Below, piece after piece: positions 27,350-38,664 of a DNA stretch of 64,000 nucleotides (positions are counted from its first letter, which is position 1; every line of letters starts with the position of its first letter). A model generated the notes under the pieces. It did not search any database, was not told the origin of the DNA, and saw only the letters and a list, made by a program, of their open reading frames with translations. The DNA is from Amblyornis subalaris (Eukaryota; Chordata; Aves; Passeriformes; Ptilonorhynchidae), in the NCBI GenBank assembly GCA_018881555.1, contig JACAXG010000105.1:1542963-1606962 (forward strand), in the 5' to 3' direction. Both the position numbers and the translations under genes were made by a program.

Positions 27350-27358
27350 ATGCGCTGA
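27350..27358 (+). promoter_or_regulatory. Minimal upstream ORF (Met-Arg-stop) before PTPRZ1
   Basis: ATG CGC TGA, preceded by GCCCCCGCC, so the -3 base is G and the context is good except for C at +4. It lies 217 bases before the main ATG, and no other ATG occurs between its stop and 27567. If the transcript starts upstream of 27350, ribosomes would meet this two-codon frame first and would have to reinitiate or leak past it. Whether it is transcribed is unknown. Confidence 0.45.
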
Positions 27359-27566
27359 GCGGAGCCGCGGCCCCGCCAGCTTCCAGCGCCGCTGATCCCG
27401 CCCGCCCGCGGTGTGGGGGCGGCCGCCGGGCGCGGCCGCGGCGCGGAGCCGGAGCCCCGCGGGGGAGAGGTGAAGCAGCCCGCGGAGGCAGGCGGGCGGG
27501 TAGGAGGCTGAGAGACAGCCGGACAGGCAGGCAGGCGTTGGGAAGGAGACGAGGGACGATTTGGAC

Positions 27567-27624
27567 ATGCTCGTTCTCGGGCGCTTGGTTGCCTGCATCC
27601 AGCTCGTGTGTATCCTCAGAGTGG
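27567..27624 (+). CDS. PTPRZ1: PTPRZ1 coding exon 1 (signal peptide start of receptor tyrosine phosphatase zeta)
   Basis: Seen: an ATG with G at -3 opens 19 codons, MLVLGRLVACIQLVCILRV, plus one base (G). A strong donor, G|GTGAGT, follows at 27625. A TAG at 27501-27503 lies in the same frame with no ATG between, so this is the first in-frame start. The peptide is a hydrophobic signal sequence with an early Arg. Known: human PTPRZ1, from memory, also starts with 19 residues before an Asp split over the exon junction. It shares M, L4, R6, the ACIQL core, C15 and R18; here the last G would begin that Asp codon. PTPRZ1 is a glial type I membrane phosphatase with a carbonic-anhydrase-like domain, a fibronectin III domain, a chondroitin-sulfate region, a membrane span and two phosphatase domains. 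It binds pleiotrophin and contactin-1, and a secreted form is phosphacan. Inference: the rest of the gene lies beyond the window. The match is short, but length, phase, CpG context and motif all agree. Confidence 0.88.
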
Positions 27625-28040
27625 GTGAGTGATCTTTGCATGAATTCATCTTCGTGCTTCCGAACAACTTTTCTCCCTGAGCTCCGGTGGGTTTTGGTCT
27701 CTCTGATCCCTTTTGCTCAGATGTGCAGGCGCAGTCCCTGCCTGTTCCTCACCGCTAAAGCACGCTGTCAACACCACGGGTGGGAGCGTTTCTCCTACCC
27801 GTTTTACCTCAGCCGCCTGCCTCCAGGCTCCGAGGATGCGCGATACCCCGCGCCAGCCCCGGCACCGGCGGGCTGCTCCGGAGAGGCTCGCCAGCCCGCC
27901 GTGCTCCTGTTCCCCCAGCGCGCCCCGCCGAGCCATCCGCGGGGGTCCGGCCCCGCCGGGCTGCCCGCACCCGCGGGGGAGGGAGCAGGTGTGAGCCGGT
28001 GACAGGAGGGAGAGAGAAAATCCATGCCCAGTAATGCTGT

Positions 28041-31000
28041 TACCGAGCTTCTCCTGGGACGTGGGATGTGAGATGTTACTTTAGGCTCTCGCATGAACCG
28101 TTCCGAAGAGAAGGGGATGGTGCAAAATTTCACTCCAAAAAAAGGCTCGTTCTCCCTGAACGGGTAACGTCAGTGATTGCCCTAAACCGTGCAAAATATG
28201 AGTCGTTCATTCACGTGGGACCCCGCATACAGAATATGGATTTCTATATAGATTTTAGTAGGACTGCTTACATAACCAAATTCATTTCCAGCTCATGCAG
28301 ACCTGTGCAACTGGAGTGCATCCTAAAAATCATGCAGTGCCCTGTTACACGGTATGATGGGTATTATAACCAGCGTGAGTCACTTGATGCTGTTAGAAGT
28401 GCTCTCTTCAGTACTTTGTCAAATAAATTCTAGCAGCTTAAGTGGTGGGGTTTGTATGTTGTTGGATGATCGTTTTGAATTTGTAAGCTTTTGTCAAATA
28501 GATCACTAGAAAGTACCAGTTGGCTGCTTGTATTTCGGTATGAGGAACTTGGGAGCTTCAGCTCCTTGTGTACAAAACCACTCTTACAATAGGTCTGTGG
28601 TGATAAGGTAGTCACTAACCTACATTTGTCACCCAATAGGTGGTGCTGCTTCTGAAACCATGCAGTTCTATAAACAAAGATCGGGGTTAGGTTACTTGGA
28701 GTGAAAGCAATTTCGCACCAAGTTCTGCTAGTTAGAGAAAACTACTTTTTAATATTTTATCGTGGGAAAAACATCTGCCTCTTTTCAGAAAATACTGTGG
28801 AATGATTCAACTCTAAACGTGATGAATGTAACTGACCTTCAGTTAAAATGTATGATCTTTATAAGAGTATTAATAACATTTTAATGTTGCATTTAAACTA
28901 ACCTATTCCTAAAATAGGGTACTCACTCTAACTCTCTTACTTCCAATAATTCTCTTATACTAGGGCAAAGAATGGCATGTTATAAAACTTTTGATAAGTT
29001 TTCATAATATCTTTCTTACATTGCCAACCTGTTTTCTACAATCAGATGTACTCCCAAGGCTATTTAAAGGAGAAAAATTAGCAGGTGTTTTTATATGTGT
29101 GTGGAAGTATATGAAAATGTTTGAGAACAGATCAAATATAGGATGACATGATCATAATGTAATACAACTCAGTTCAATTTGGAAAGAACTTCCCTCTTCA
29201 GGTGATCCTGTCACATTGGAAGCAGTGCAAGACATAAACATAACTTTTGTAACCTTTTTCTTTTTTAAATAATTTCATCCAGTGTCTTATTAGAAATAAG
29301 ATGATTTTATATAATGTAATATTCAGGTACTTGGTGTGCTTGGTATGTTATATTCATGAATTTACAAGATCTGACAGGATTGGAAAAGGTTTTCTACTCA
29401 TACATAAGATGTAAGTGCAGCTACTTTTTGTTTCTCTAGACTCATACACTATTGTTTTCAAACCTGACCTGAAGAGGACCCCCTTTCTAGATGTGATGGA
29501 TGATTTGGTCTCAATGGTGCATCTTTCTGAAGACTCATGAGCTAAGCTTCTCTGTGTTCAACAGTGTGCTTGTTCCCAAGAATGAATACCCTGTACAGGT
29601 TATTAGATCGATTTAATCAGATTTCATTTGAATATGTTCCTGTTTAAGTACCTCTCCATAAAAAAAAAATGCTATAATCTGATAGCATTCGTTCATAGAA
29701 CCAAATATTTAGTTAGAATTTTGATATTATTTCCTTCCGTGTTTGTTGTTGTTGTTGTTTTTTTTCCATAAAAAAGTAAATTATTGCATAGCACCAGGGT
29801 ATGGTTCCAAGGGCTTGGTGAGAGAGACAAACTGGGTTGGACTTTCTGGCTCTTACCATTAAATATTTCTGGTAGAGAAGAAACCCAGGGCTCTGTGAAT
29901 GGTTTGTTGCTAGAGAACATGGCAATCTGCCTTTGCATGGTGGAGCCCACGCTTATTAGTGTGAGGCTAGGCAACATGTAGGTCCCAGCCTCGTTTGCCT
30001 GTAGTTTCAAAAAATGTTGTTGAGTCCTCAGCTGGTCCTGTACAGAGTTTTATAAGTGGTCCTTCCTAATGAATCTGATTGGGAGGTTTGCTGTTGACTT
30101 GGGAGATTCATCAGGAAAATCTGTCTCATATGTGTTCAAAAAAGGCAAGGCAGCCAAGTCAGCCTTACTGAAGAATAAACTGTTAGAGCAGATGGTGGCA
30201 AACAGTTCTTTTGGGAACGACAAGACAGTGACAGTTCATTCTCTGTCCTACTGAAGAAATGCTTAAGAGCTTGATTCTAATATCCCTGCTGAGTTAAGAA
30301 TAGCACCTTCTTCATAGTGTTACTGAAGCCAAGGAACCTGATTACATCAAGTGCTGATGTAATTATTTATGGAGCAGGGTATTATCTGAGTACTCTCAGT
30401 GAGTGCCATTCAGTGAAGTTCAATGGAACTTGTGGAGTGAGATGCTATTCAGTCACAAGTAAGAGCTCATGAGAAATCCTATGCAATTATTTGTGAACAT
30501 TACTGTGTAGTTAGAGATTTCCTATTTAGTTCTTTCTTTTACTAAGCTAAAAGGAGAAAAAACCCCAACCCTATGTGGACAATTCACTTGGTTTTTTACA
30601 TTTTTATTTTAAATGAGAAATTTATGAATCTGTAATCTTCGGCCTGCATATATCTTAGGCTGAAGATATTCTTTGCAAATCTGCCCCAGTTTACTGATGT
30701 GTTGCATATAACCTGAAAGTCAATGAGGCGTGCCCTTTTTGTGCCTTTTGTTGCATTGTTCCTATGGAAATAATAGCTGAAGTCTTTTCAGTAAGTAGAC
30801 TATGAATCTGTGTAGGCAAGAAAATTTTCATAGAAAAAGGAATGTGTTTTAACAAATTACACAGAGATTGTCGTTAAATTTGAGTCAAAGAACTGTAAAT
30901 ATTTAGGCAAGAGTTAAAAATATTCCCTGCTCTCACTAGCAAAATGTATGGGTAGTTTCCCCAAATAATGTAAAAAGTGTCTCCAAAATTAGCTCAGCTG

Positions 31001-34000
31001 CATCTTACTGCTATCACTGTCTGACCTCAACCAGGGTTTTGCCTTTCAAAATGCAGTTAATTAATCTATGAATTGCTTAATTAGTTATGTCTCAGTTTAA
31101 TTTCTCACTATCTAGAAAAGATCTCTCTTGGTTTTAGTTTGTTTCTGGCATCCCCATACCATGATTTCATTTGCACAAAGGTAGTAATATTTCCCTAAAT
31201 ATTCTTATTTTTCTTATACAATTGACATCAGGACTGTATTTCCAAGCTATCGGGCAGCATGCACCTCTCTGTCGACATGAAAGCAACCTCTCTACACTCT
31301 TCCTGGATGGTCACAACTAAAAATAATGAGAATCTAAAGGACAGCACCACCTTAACTTCCTAAATCCAATCATACTTTATGTTCATTCTCGTGTCCAAGT
31401 GTTTAGATTGAGTAAGCCCTTCGACTATTAAAGGATTATGGGATCAGATCTTTCTTTTTTGCACTAACCTCTTACTTCGACAGTATTTTTGTAGGGTGGT
31501 TACTTGGCACGCTTCAAACTGAATTGCATCAAGGTAATATTAGTGTGTATTATTTCTAATGCTTTAGCATATTTTAACAATTAAGGTTATATGTTCCTGT
31601 GGATGATGATACATAGCTCCTACAGAGAAATTTAATCCTGCCACATCTAAAACATAAGAGCTAAAACAAAAGAGAAGAATTTTATAGCTGATTAATTTTC
31701 TACTTTAACCATCTATATTATGGCCATATATATGTTATGCATTTTTGTACCATAGAGTTTTCTCTATACCAAAATCTAAATATACAGTATGGATTTATTT
31801 TAGGTTCAAATACTAGCAGGTATGAAAAGTGCAGAAATGAATGACATTTTAAAATTAATGTCAGTGTAGCCAAATATTTACTCAGCGCATTAGTCTGTAG
31901 GACTTATCTAAAATAGTTACATCGTTTCCAATGTTGAATCAATACAGTTTATAAGGAGAGTTTTCTAAGTTGCATCTGGTCTTACTTCATCTCTGAATAT
32001 ACCCTTCTATCTGGATTCCTGGACAGAAACTAAATAATATGTATAAAAATAAGATGGTAATTTGAAACTATTATAATTATAATCTGTATTGTAAATTCGG
32101 ATGTTAATTTATGAATGTAGGCATTTGCCCATTTCTTAAGGAAGGCTATTTCCTTGATTTTCAGTGCTCATCATTTAAGTGGCCACTTCCCACTNTAAGA
32201 TCTCTAATTAGGAATTTAAGAGTGAAGAGATTCTGTTCTTTCCCTGACAATTTCAATTCCTCTTCAAATGTCCTGTGCTTCTCAGTATTCCCCGTAGGGC
32301 CTGGAAGTCTGTGGCAGTTCCGGCGCCCCCAGCTCCCATTTAACAGCTCAGTTCTCACAGCTTCGTGCACCATTTATGTGGCTTTCCTGTACAAGACATC
32401 CTTTGGCTATTCAATAAGCTTCTTTTCCCATAAAGACAAAAGTTACCTTTTTGAATACATGTCAAGGCTTCTGTATTAGAAAGATGAATCTACAGGAAAA
32501 AAAAAGACTTACAGTATTAAATAAACAAAATCCACTAAATGAAAGATAGCAAATATTTCAAAGAGGCTGGGAGTATAAATGAAACTTGGCTCCTGCAGGT
32601 TGTTGAGGAACTGTTGGCAGCAGAATACTTTTGTAGGAAGGTATGGTGCAGGTTGCTTGTTGAATACAAATTACTGATGTTGGTCAATTCAGTCTTGAGG
32701 CTCAAGTGGAAATAACTGGAGATTTTAGAAAGAAGGTGAGTTTTTATTTTACTTATTTTGCATCTCTGGCTGGTAATTGTGGCCCTGTCTGATAAAGGTG
32801 AAATAATAGACTTCTCAAGTAAAGCAGGCACTGTGTAAAAGTGTCGTGTGTTTTTCTAGATGAGGCATGCCTCTCAAAAGCTCCTGTTGCCTTCTCCATC
32901 TTGCCCAGTTTTCTTGACTTCAGTTTTCTTTGATCCACTGAAAGTAGCTATATTTTACCCTAAAAATCAGTATTTTTCATTACTATTTGAAGATCCCGGG
33001 ATCTATTGTTTGAGTTAGCTCATTTCAGAAATCGTTATTGTGGTGAAAGTCCCGAGGATGAGGAAGGTACTATCCTACATCTGATGAGGAAAGCTCAGCA
33101 ATGAAAGCCTTTGGAACTTAGGTGTCTGAACCCAAAATTTTAATCAAAAGGTTCCCTGACTCAACTAGCACCTTTAGTGGCTTTAGGGAAGCTTTCAGGC
33201 AGCTATAGTTCCCCTTCTGCCTGTACCTTACCTGACCTTTTTATGTGCATCTCAGTGCCTCTTTAACTCCAGAGTTTCATTGGGATCCAAACCCAAATGT
33301 CCTTTCAGATGACTTTCCTGAACCCTAGGGCTTCCCTAAATACATGCTGACAGAATCAGGTGTCTTAATCTGGCTACTGCTACTTCTGTTTAGGACAAAG
33401 GACAAGGTGGTGGCTGCCACCTTTTCGTGTTGTAGCCCAGTCACTGAAGCATTTTACCAAGACAATCTAGAGAGAAGGCCTGTTCTGAGATAGAAGGATT
33501 TGAACCTATATCTTCTGTCTCCAAACATTAGGTTTTGCCAAATGAGAAGACTTTCCATACTTCTTATGTAACATGAAGCAATTCAGCTTAAATCTAAAAA
33601 ATTTTTTTAAAAAATATTTTGAAAGCATACTGGACAAGATCTTGAAAAAGAAACCTATTGAGGTTTGCTGAGCAGCTGGAAACCACATCGATTTCAGGAA
33701 TTTTTGGGGCTGGAAATGCAAGCTGGGAGAGTTTGCAAGAAAATTTTCCAGTATGTAAGTTTGCCGCCTTCTCACTGTTCCTTAAGCAACTTCAGGCTTT
33801 TGAAACAAGGGCTCTGAATTGGTAAGATACTACAGCAAGATAGGAAATACAAGTTCTTATGCCTGCTCCTACTCAGTATTTCATTATCTACTTGCTCGAT
33901 ACAGTGCATAAATCTGCACTGCCTTTTCTCTGGTTGTGCTCTTAAAAAAGAAGGTTTTGCTCATTTCTTTAAAAGTTCCAGATACTTATTTAAGAAAGGG

Positions 34001-37000
34001 AATTCTAGGCTGCACTTCTGAAAGACTAACCTCTGAACGTTAGGCAAAGCTCAAATGCATTTCCACCAGCTCATCATTTTACATCAGCTGTCCTGGTCAG
34101 CTGAGTACCATTTGGGCAAGCCAGTTGCTTGTTACTGCACTCAGCTGCTTAGATTGCCTAAAGACAGTGGAGCAGCCTGAGATTCAAGGCTCTGAAGCCT
34201 ACTGCTGTTGCCTGTTAGGTGGGTCATTCCGCTAAAGGCCATCTTGTACTTGAGTTTTTGTCACTGCAGTTTCAGATTCAGCAGCTAAAAAATAGGGTAG
34301 ATGTGGTTTGGCTACTTGCCGTATAAAAAGCACTATTTCCTTCTCTAGATTTTTACAGCATACAGTTAGGAATACAAGGTGACGTTTGGTTTTTTCCTAC
34401 TACCCTTTATGTTTCACTAAACTTAAAGAATGTCGTTACTTTGAAATTTTCTCTGTGATGTTGAAATATTAAAGATCCTACTCTGCAGGTAGCATTCAGC
34501 AATTTATATTTCTATATGAAGATATTAGGACTTCTCACCTGACTAGTGAGAGATTTCATTAACAGTGTTCAGGAGCAGTATATCTGTTAGTAAGTTGGCT
34601 CTGAATTGTCATCCTCATTGGCAAAAAACGTCTAACTATTGGACTACCTGAAGGCTGAAATATAAAGTGGGTAACATTTGAAAAGGTATCCATCTTCACT
34701 GCCTTATTTATCTGTTTGTTGAGATAGGATAACAGTAAAGCAGTGAAGATGTGGTTAAACACTGACATTGAAAGGACAAAATAAGAGACATCCAGAGTAC
34801 TTTTACTGTGTTGAAATTGTGTTAAAACAATTGGTCTTCAAAATGCTATAAATTAAGGATATTGTATAAATTAAATCGCATCAAATGTATCTTAGTGAAA
34901 GACATATGTTTCTGTAAATTCCCTAACAGAATGTGATAAAGAATTCCTGACTCATTTAATATTTTCTTGGAAATCGTGGTAAGTTCTTTCATCAGGACAG
35001 ATTTTTTGGTTTTTTTAATAAGCTATCCAGACCAAATGAAATTTTTTCCTAAAGAAAATGGAAGGATTTATTGAATTCATTGAGATTTAGACTGGTTTGT
35101 ATAATAATTCTTCAGAATATATTTTTCCAAAAGTAATGCTATTTTTCAAAGCTGTCAAATCCTTGAAAAAGATAAATTTGTAATGTTCTGCAGTGGCAGC
35201 ATATACTGAAGAAACTGAAAGCTTTTTGAAAGCTAAAGCAAATATTTTGAGGAAAAANGAAGCCTTTAAAATCAGCATTTAAAAAAAGACTTGATTCTTC
35301 AATTGCTTTGTATGCTGAACTCCATGATTTCAGCAGAAGTTCTCAAAAAGAAAAACATCTGCTTGCTTAGACTAAATAGCTAATGATCAGAGTAACAGCT
35401 GGCTTTATGAAAGGGTCCTAATATTACTCCAAGCAGTTTGTCTTCTAGCTCCATCCCCAAACTGACCAACTGTGTTTCATCTATTTCTAGCCATTTAGAA
35501 AAGTCACTTAGTTCCAAGTGTATGCCAGTTATGTCTGTAATTTCTTTTTGTAACTCTTATTCTGATAGGCATGTCTAAGTATGCTAACTAATAAATTTAT
35601 CAGACTGGGGTTTCCTGGGAGGCCCAGGAGCCTTCCTCCAGCTTCTTGCAGCACTCCAGTTAGGTGTCTGGGACAAGTCATGCNGAATGGTGCACTCGCC
35701 ACACAACCCATCCACCTGTCATCTGCACACAGTCTGGGGTGAGTCTTGCGTGGTCTGTGCCTACCTCTTTCTTTATAATCTTTGAGTTTCGGTCACTACC
35801 TTTGCATTTCATGTATCTTGCAATGTTGCAGAAAAACTTTCTTTGCATTCTTTTGTTGGGTTTTTTCCTAACACACCTGAGGTTTGTGTTAAAAAAAAAA
35901 AACAACTGTATATCACTGTAGATCCACAGATCCCAGTAGTTACTTCTGGCTCATGTACACAAAGGAGAAAAAGTTCCAAAAGATCTATTTATGTTTTAGG
36001 ATAGCGCTGATACAAACCCAAGTGGCTATAAACTGGCCATGTGCAAATTTATGCTGAAAATTCGAGGGAATTTCATTACAACATTATTGTATAACTACCC
36101 ATTACAACGGTGGAAGTCTGAAAAGTCTTTCCAATGGTAATAGTAGGAGCAAAAAGCCAACCTTTTTTTTTTTGTAATTGTAGAGTACTATGATTTTTAT
36201 TAGAGCCTCTGGCATGTGCAGCGGGAGAGAACACCATCAATGATCTAGGAGTTCCTGTGAGTGAGTAGCATGGCACAGTTTCAACTGTGCTAAATAAGAA
36301 AACTGAGCAGTGTGCACCTGGCTGTGCCAGCCAGCTGCCCACCAAAGCAACATAAACCAGTCATTCCTCATGATGGACTGGTACATTTGTAAGCTGAGGT
36401 ACTGAGGACTGAGTGCTTGCTTAGCATCTCAAGTACACCATGGCATTTCAAAATGCATACAGAAAAAGAAATAAATATATAAATAGGAGACTATATATCA
36501 TGAATACAATAAAGTCTGGAGACTTGAAAATTTACATTTTGTCTTTGATTATTGTATTTGTAAAAATTCACTATTTTAAATAGGATTACTTGTACAGGTA
36601 CAAGGTAAGAAACCTCCTTTAAAGAAAAGTATTTGAAATCTGTCATGTGGTTGTGTGACTTCAGGGGTTAGTGGTGTAGTTGGAATACTAGCCAATTGAA
36701 AATCTTTGAGAACTGGCAGTGTTGTCACTCACCTGATACAACCNTAGGAAATTTCAATTTGTTTTATTTCAGTGTCAGATTTTGCACTGGCTGAATTCTG
36801 AGAGTATTCTCAGGCTTATCTGCCCATTACTCATTAATCCTGTCCATGTCCGTCTCTCACATACTCATATAAATGGTTTGGCCTCTCTGGCAGCTCCATT
36901 TCTTGCTACATGCGCATTTCTCCAAAGACACAGGCAGTTACATGGTAGCTTACTCTTGTAAAATTACTCCAGCAACTTTGTAAGTGTTCTTGATTGATTT

Positions 37001-37300
37001 CTGCACTCCTTTTAATGTGTAATTCTTACATATCTGATGCAATTCTTTTTCCCTGTTTGCTCCTCCTCCTTTATCTGGGATGAAGAAGAAGGGATTTTTG
37101 TTTTGCTTCCTGATTTATGTATATGGTAAAAAACCAAACAAACATAAATCAATATGTATTAGAACTCCCCAAACACTGGGTAAAAATCTAAATTCCTTAT
37201 TTTGTTTCTCTGCGAGTTTTATTTTCTGCACTGTTGTCTAGTCAATTTCAAAGTTTATTTTTTGGTATGTCTTGATGAAAGACAGAAAACATTTCTGTAT
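28041..37300. other. Intronic stretch, nothing specific recognised
   Basis: AT-rich intron 1 sequence after the CpG island. It has short T and GTT runs (29742-29770), poly-A runs and a few ambiguous bases. The 121-codon frame at 28068-28433 shows no family motif. Confidence 0.6.
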
Positions 37301-37305
37301 TTAGA

Positions 37306-37307
<2 letters not shown>

Positions 37308-37336
<29 letters not shown>
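37308..37336. repeat. (TA)n microsatellite
   Basis: About 29 bases of alternating A/T with one G, starting acatatata. Likely length-variable. Confidence 0.85.
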
Positions 37337-37916
37337 GATGCCTGAAAAGATAGGCCAAAGACAAAACCCTATAGACTGGTGGCTATTGAGCAGGTATTTG
37401 TTTATTACAGCACCAGTGGTGAGTGGGATATTTCCATCTAACTCGCCCACCTTTGTCGTGTGTCGTAGCTTATTTATACAGTAGGTACTGCTGAATATCA
37501 TTATGTCATTACAATATCATCACATATGTGATGGAAATAATTCACATATTTTTATGGCATGGCTATAAATAGTTCTTTTTCACTGCGCTTGCACCTCCCC
37601 AATTTAGGTGGTCTTGGGGGTCTTCACTGATGAAGGCTGAAGGTCTTCCTCGCATCTGAACTTTTCAACTTTGTCTTCAGAGCATGCGCAGTTATGGTGA
37701 AATAGTCCTTCCTGGATCCAACCGGTCTGAATTCTTTCACTTTGTGGATAAGTGGCTTTCTCTCTGCCAGCTTTTCATCAGTTCATCCTGTAGCTTTTTG
37801 GTATATCTATACTTGACTAATTTATAGCTTTACTTGTCTGTCTTGAAACTATCCACCTGGTGAGTTTCTGCTTATTTAACCACTAAGCAACTAATTGATT
37901 ACATACCAACTATTAC

Positions 37917-38062
37917 ATTGTATAAAAAGTTATAGGTATAAAAGGCTAATTCAGGTTATGTAGGTATATAGGTATATTCAGGTTATATAGGTATATTCAG
38001 GTTACATAGGTATAAAAAGTTACAATTCAGATAGAAAGTTATAATTCAGGTTATATAAGCAT
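37917..38062. repeat. Imperfect minisatellite, about 19-bp core
   Basis: A core like ATTCAGGTTATATAGGTAT recurs near 37949, 37977, 37996 and 38043, with variants (GTTATG, GTTACATA, TATAAGCA). It is interleaved with copies of TATAAAAAGTTA (37921 and 38011). The pattern suggests a compound repeat grown by more than one duplication step. Confidence 0.8.
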
Positions 38063-38440
38063 CTTGTAATTTTGACACAGGCTATNCAGACATCAATATA
38101 TTTGACCAGGGGTCAAGACAGTATTACATTCAAGAGAATTCATTCAGGAATACTGAGACTAGAAATTATCCTTTTAATCTATTAGTGAAAAATACATCCA
38201 TGAAAAATTCCCAAGGATTATGCAAATATATCCTTTAATCTGAGTCTTTTTTCAGTATTTTCTGGTTTGTGCTATCCACTGTGTGATTTGTAACACGTGA
38301 ATCAGCAGACAAAATATGTTTCCATGTGGCAGTAGTCATCTCTGTCTGTTTGTGAAGTTGCAACCTTTGTGTGTGACGTGGTAAGACTGTGACACAAAAT
38401 CTTCTAAAGATTTGTCTGAGCAGTGGCTGTACTCATGAAA

Positions 38441-38664
38441 AAGGAGGTTTAGATCAGATATTAGAAAAAATTTCTTCACTGAAGGGGGGGTCAGGAATTG
38501 GAACAGGCTACCCAGGGAAGTCGTGGAGTCACTCTCCCTGGAAGTGTTTAAAAAAAAACATGTGGACATGGCACTTTGGGATGTGATAAAGCGGTGAACT
38601 TAGTGGTTTGACTCAATGAGCTTAGAGGTCTTTTCCAACCCGAAAGATTTTATGATACTATGAA
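38441..38664 (+). mobile_element. CR1 LINE fragment, 3' end only
   Basis: The sequence follows the end of CR1 ORF2 and its 3' UTR: a 'gatattagaaaaaatttcttcact' like segment, then 'ggaacaggctaccca', 'tccctggaagtgttta', 'gaggtcttttccaaccc', and the terminal short repeats as degenerate attttatgatactatga at 38647-38663. It is 5'-truncated to about 220 bp, a usual size for CR1, and lies sense to PTPRZ1 in intron 1. Many differences from the general CR1 pattern point to an old copy. Confidence 0.88.

Larger units (their letters stand above)
25970..28040 (+). promoter_or_regulatory. PTPRZ1: CpG-island promoter and 5' UTR region of PTPRZ1
   Basis: CG dinucleotides are dense here and scarce on both sides, the usual look of a vertebrate CpG-island promoter. 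GC boxes are at 27397-27407 (C-rich strand), 27415-27422 and 27491-27499. A CACGTG E-box is at 27140-27145. I see no convincing TATA box near exon 1, which suits a dispersed start. The transcription start is not visible from sequence; the GC boxes suggest it lies within the last few hundred bases before 27567. The long open frames through this island (25870-26721, 26806-28002 and several on the minus strand) are GC-driven and not called as genes. Confidence 0.8.

Noticed and set aside
26806..28002. 398-codon open frame on the + strand, and other long frames on both strands of 25870-28002
   Set aside because: They run through CpG-island and CA/CG simple sequence where stops are rare, give Pro/Arg/His/Thr low-complexity text, and the longest crosses the PTPRZ1 exon in a different frame.
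28355..28390. Peptide text DGYYNQRESL resembling the start of PTPRZ1 exon 2 (GYYRQQ-like)
   Set aside because: No acceptor AG at the right place, no Asp-Trp-Ala lead-in, and similarity stops after a few residues. A chance likeness 0.7 kb after exon 1.
33100..33380. Segments like 'cttaggtgtctgaac' resembling a reptile hAT-type repeat
   Set aside because: The similarity is confined to short words and cannot be extended. Too weak to call.
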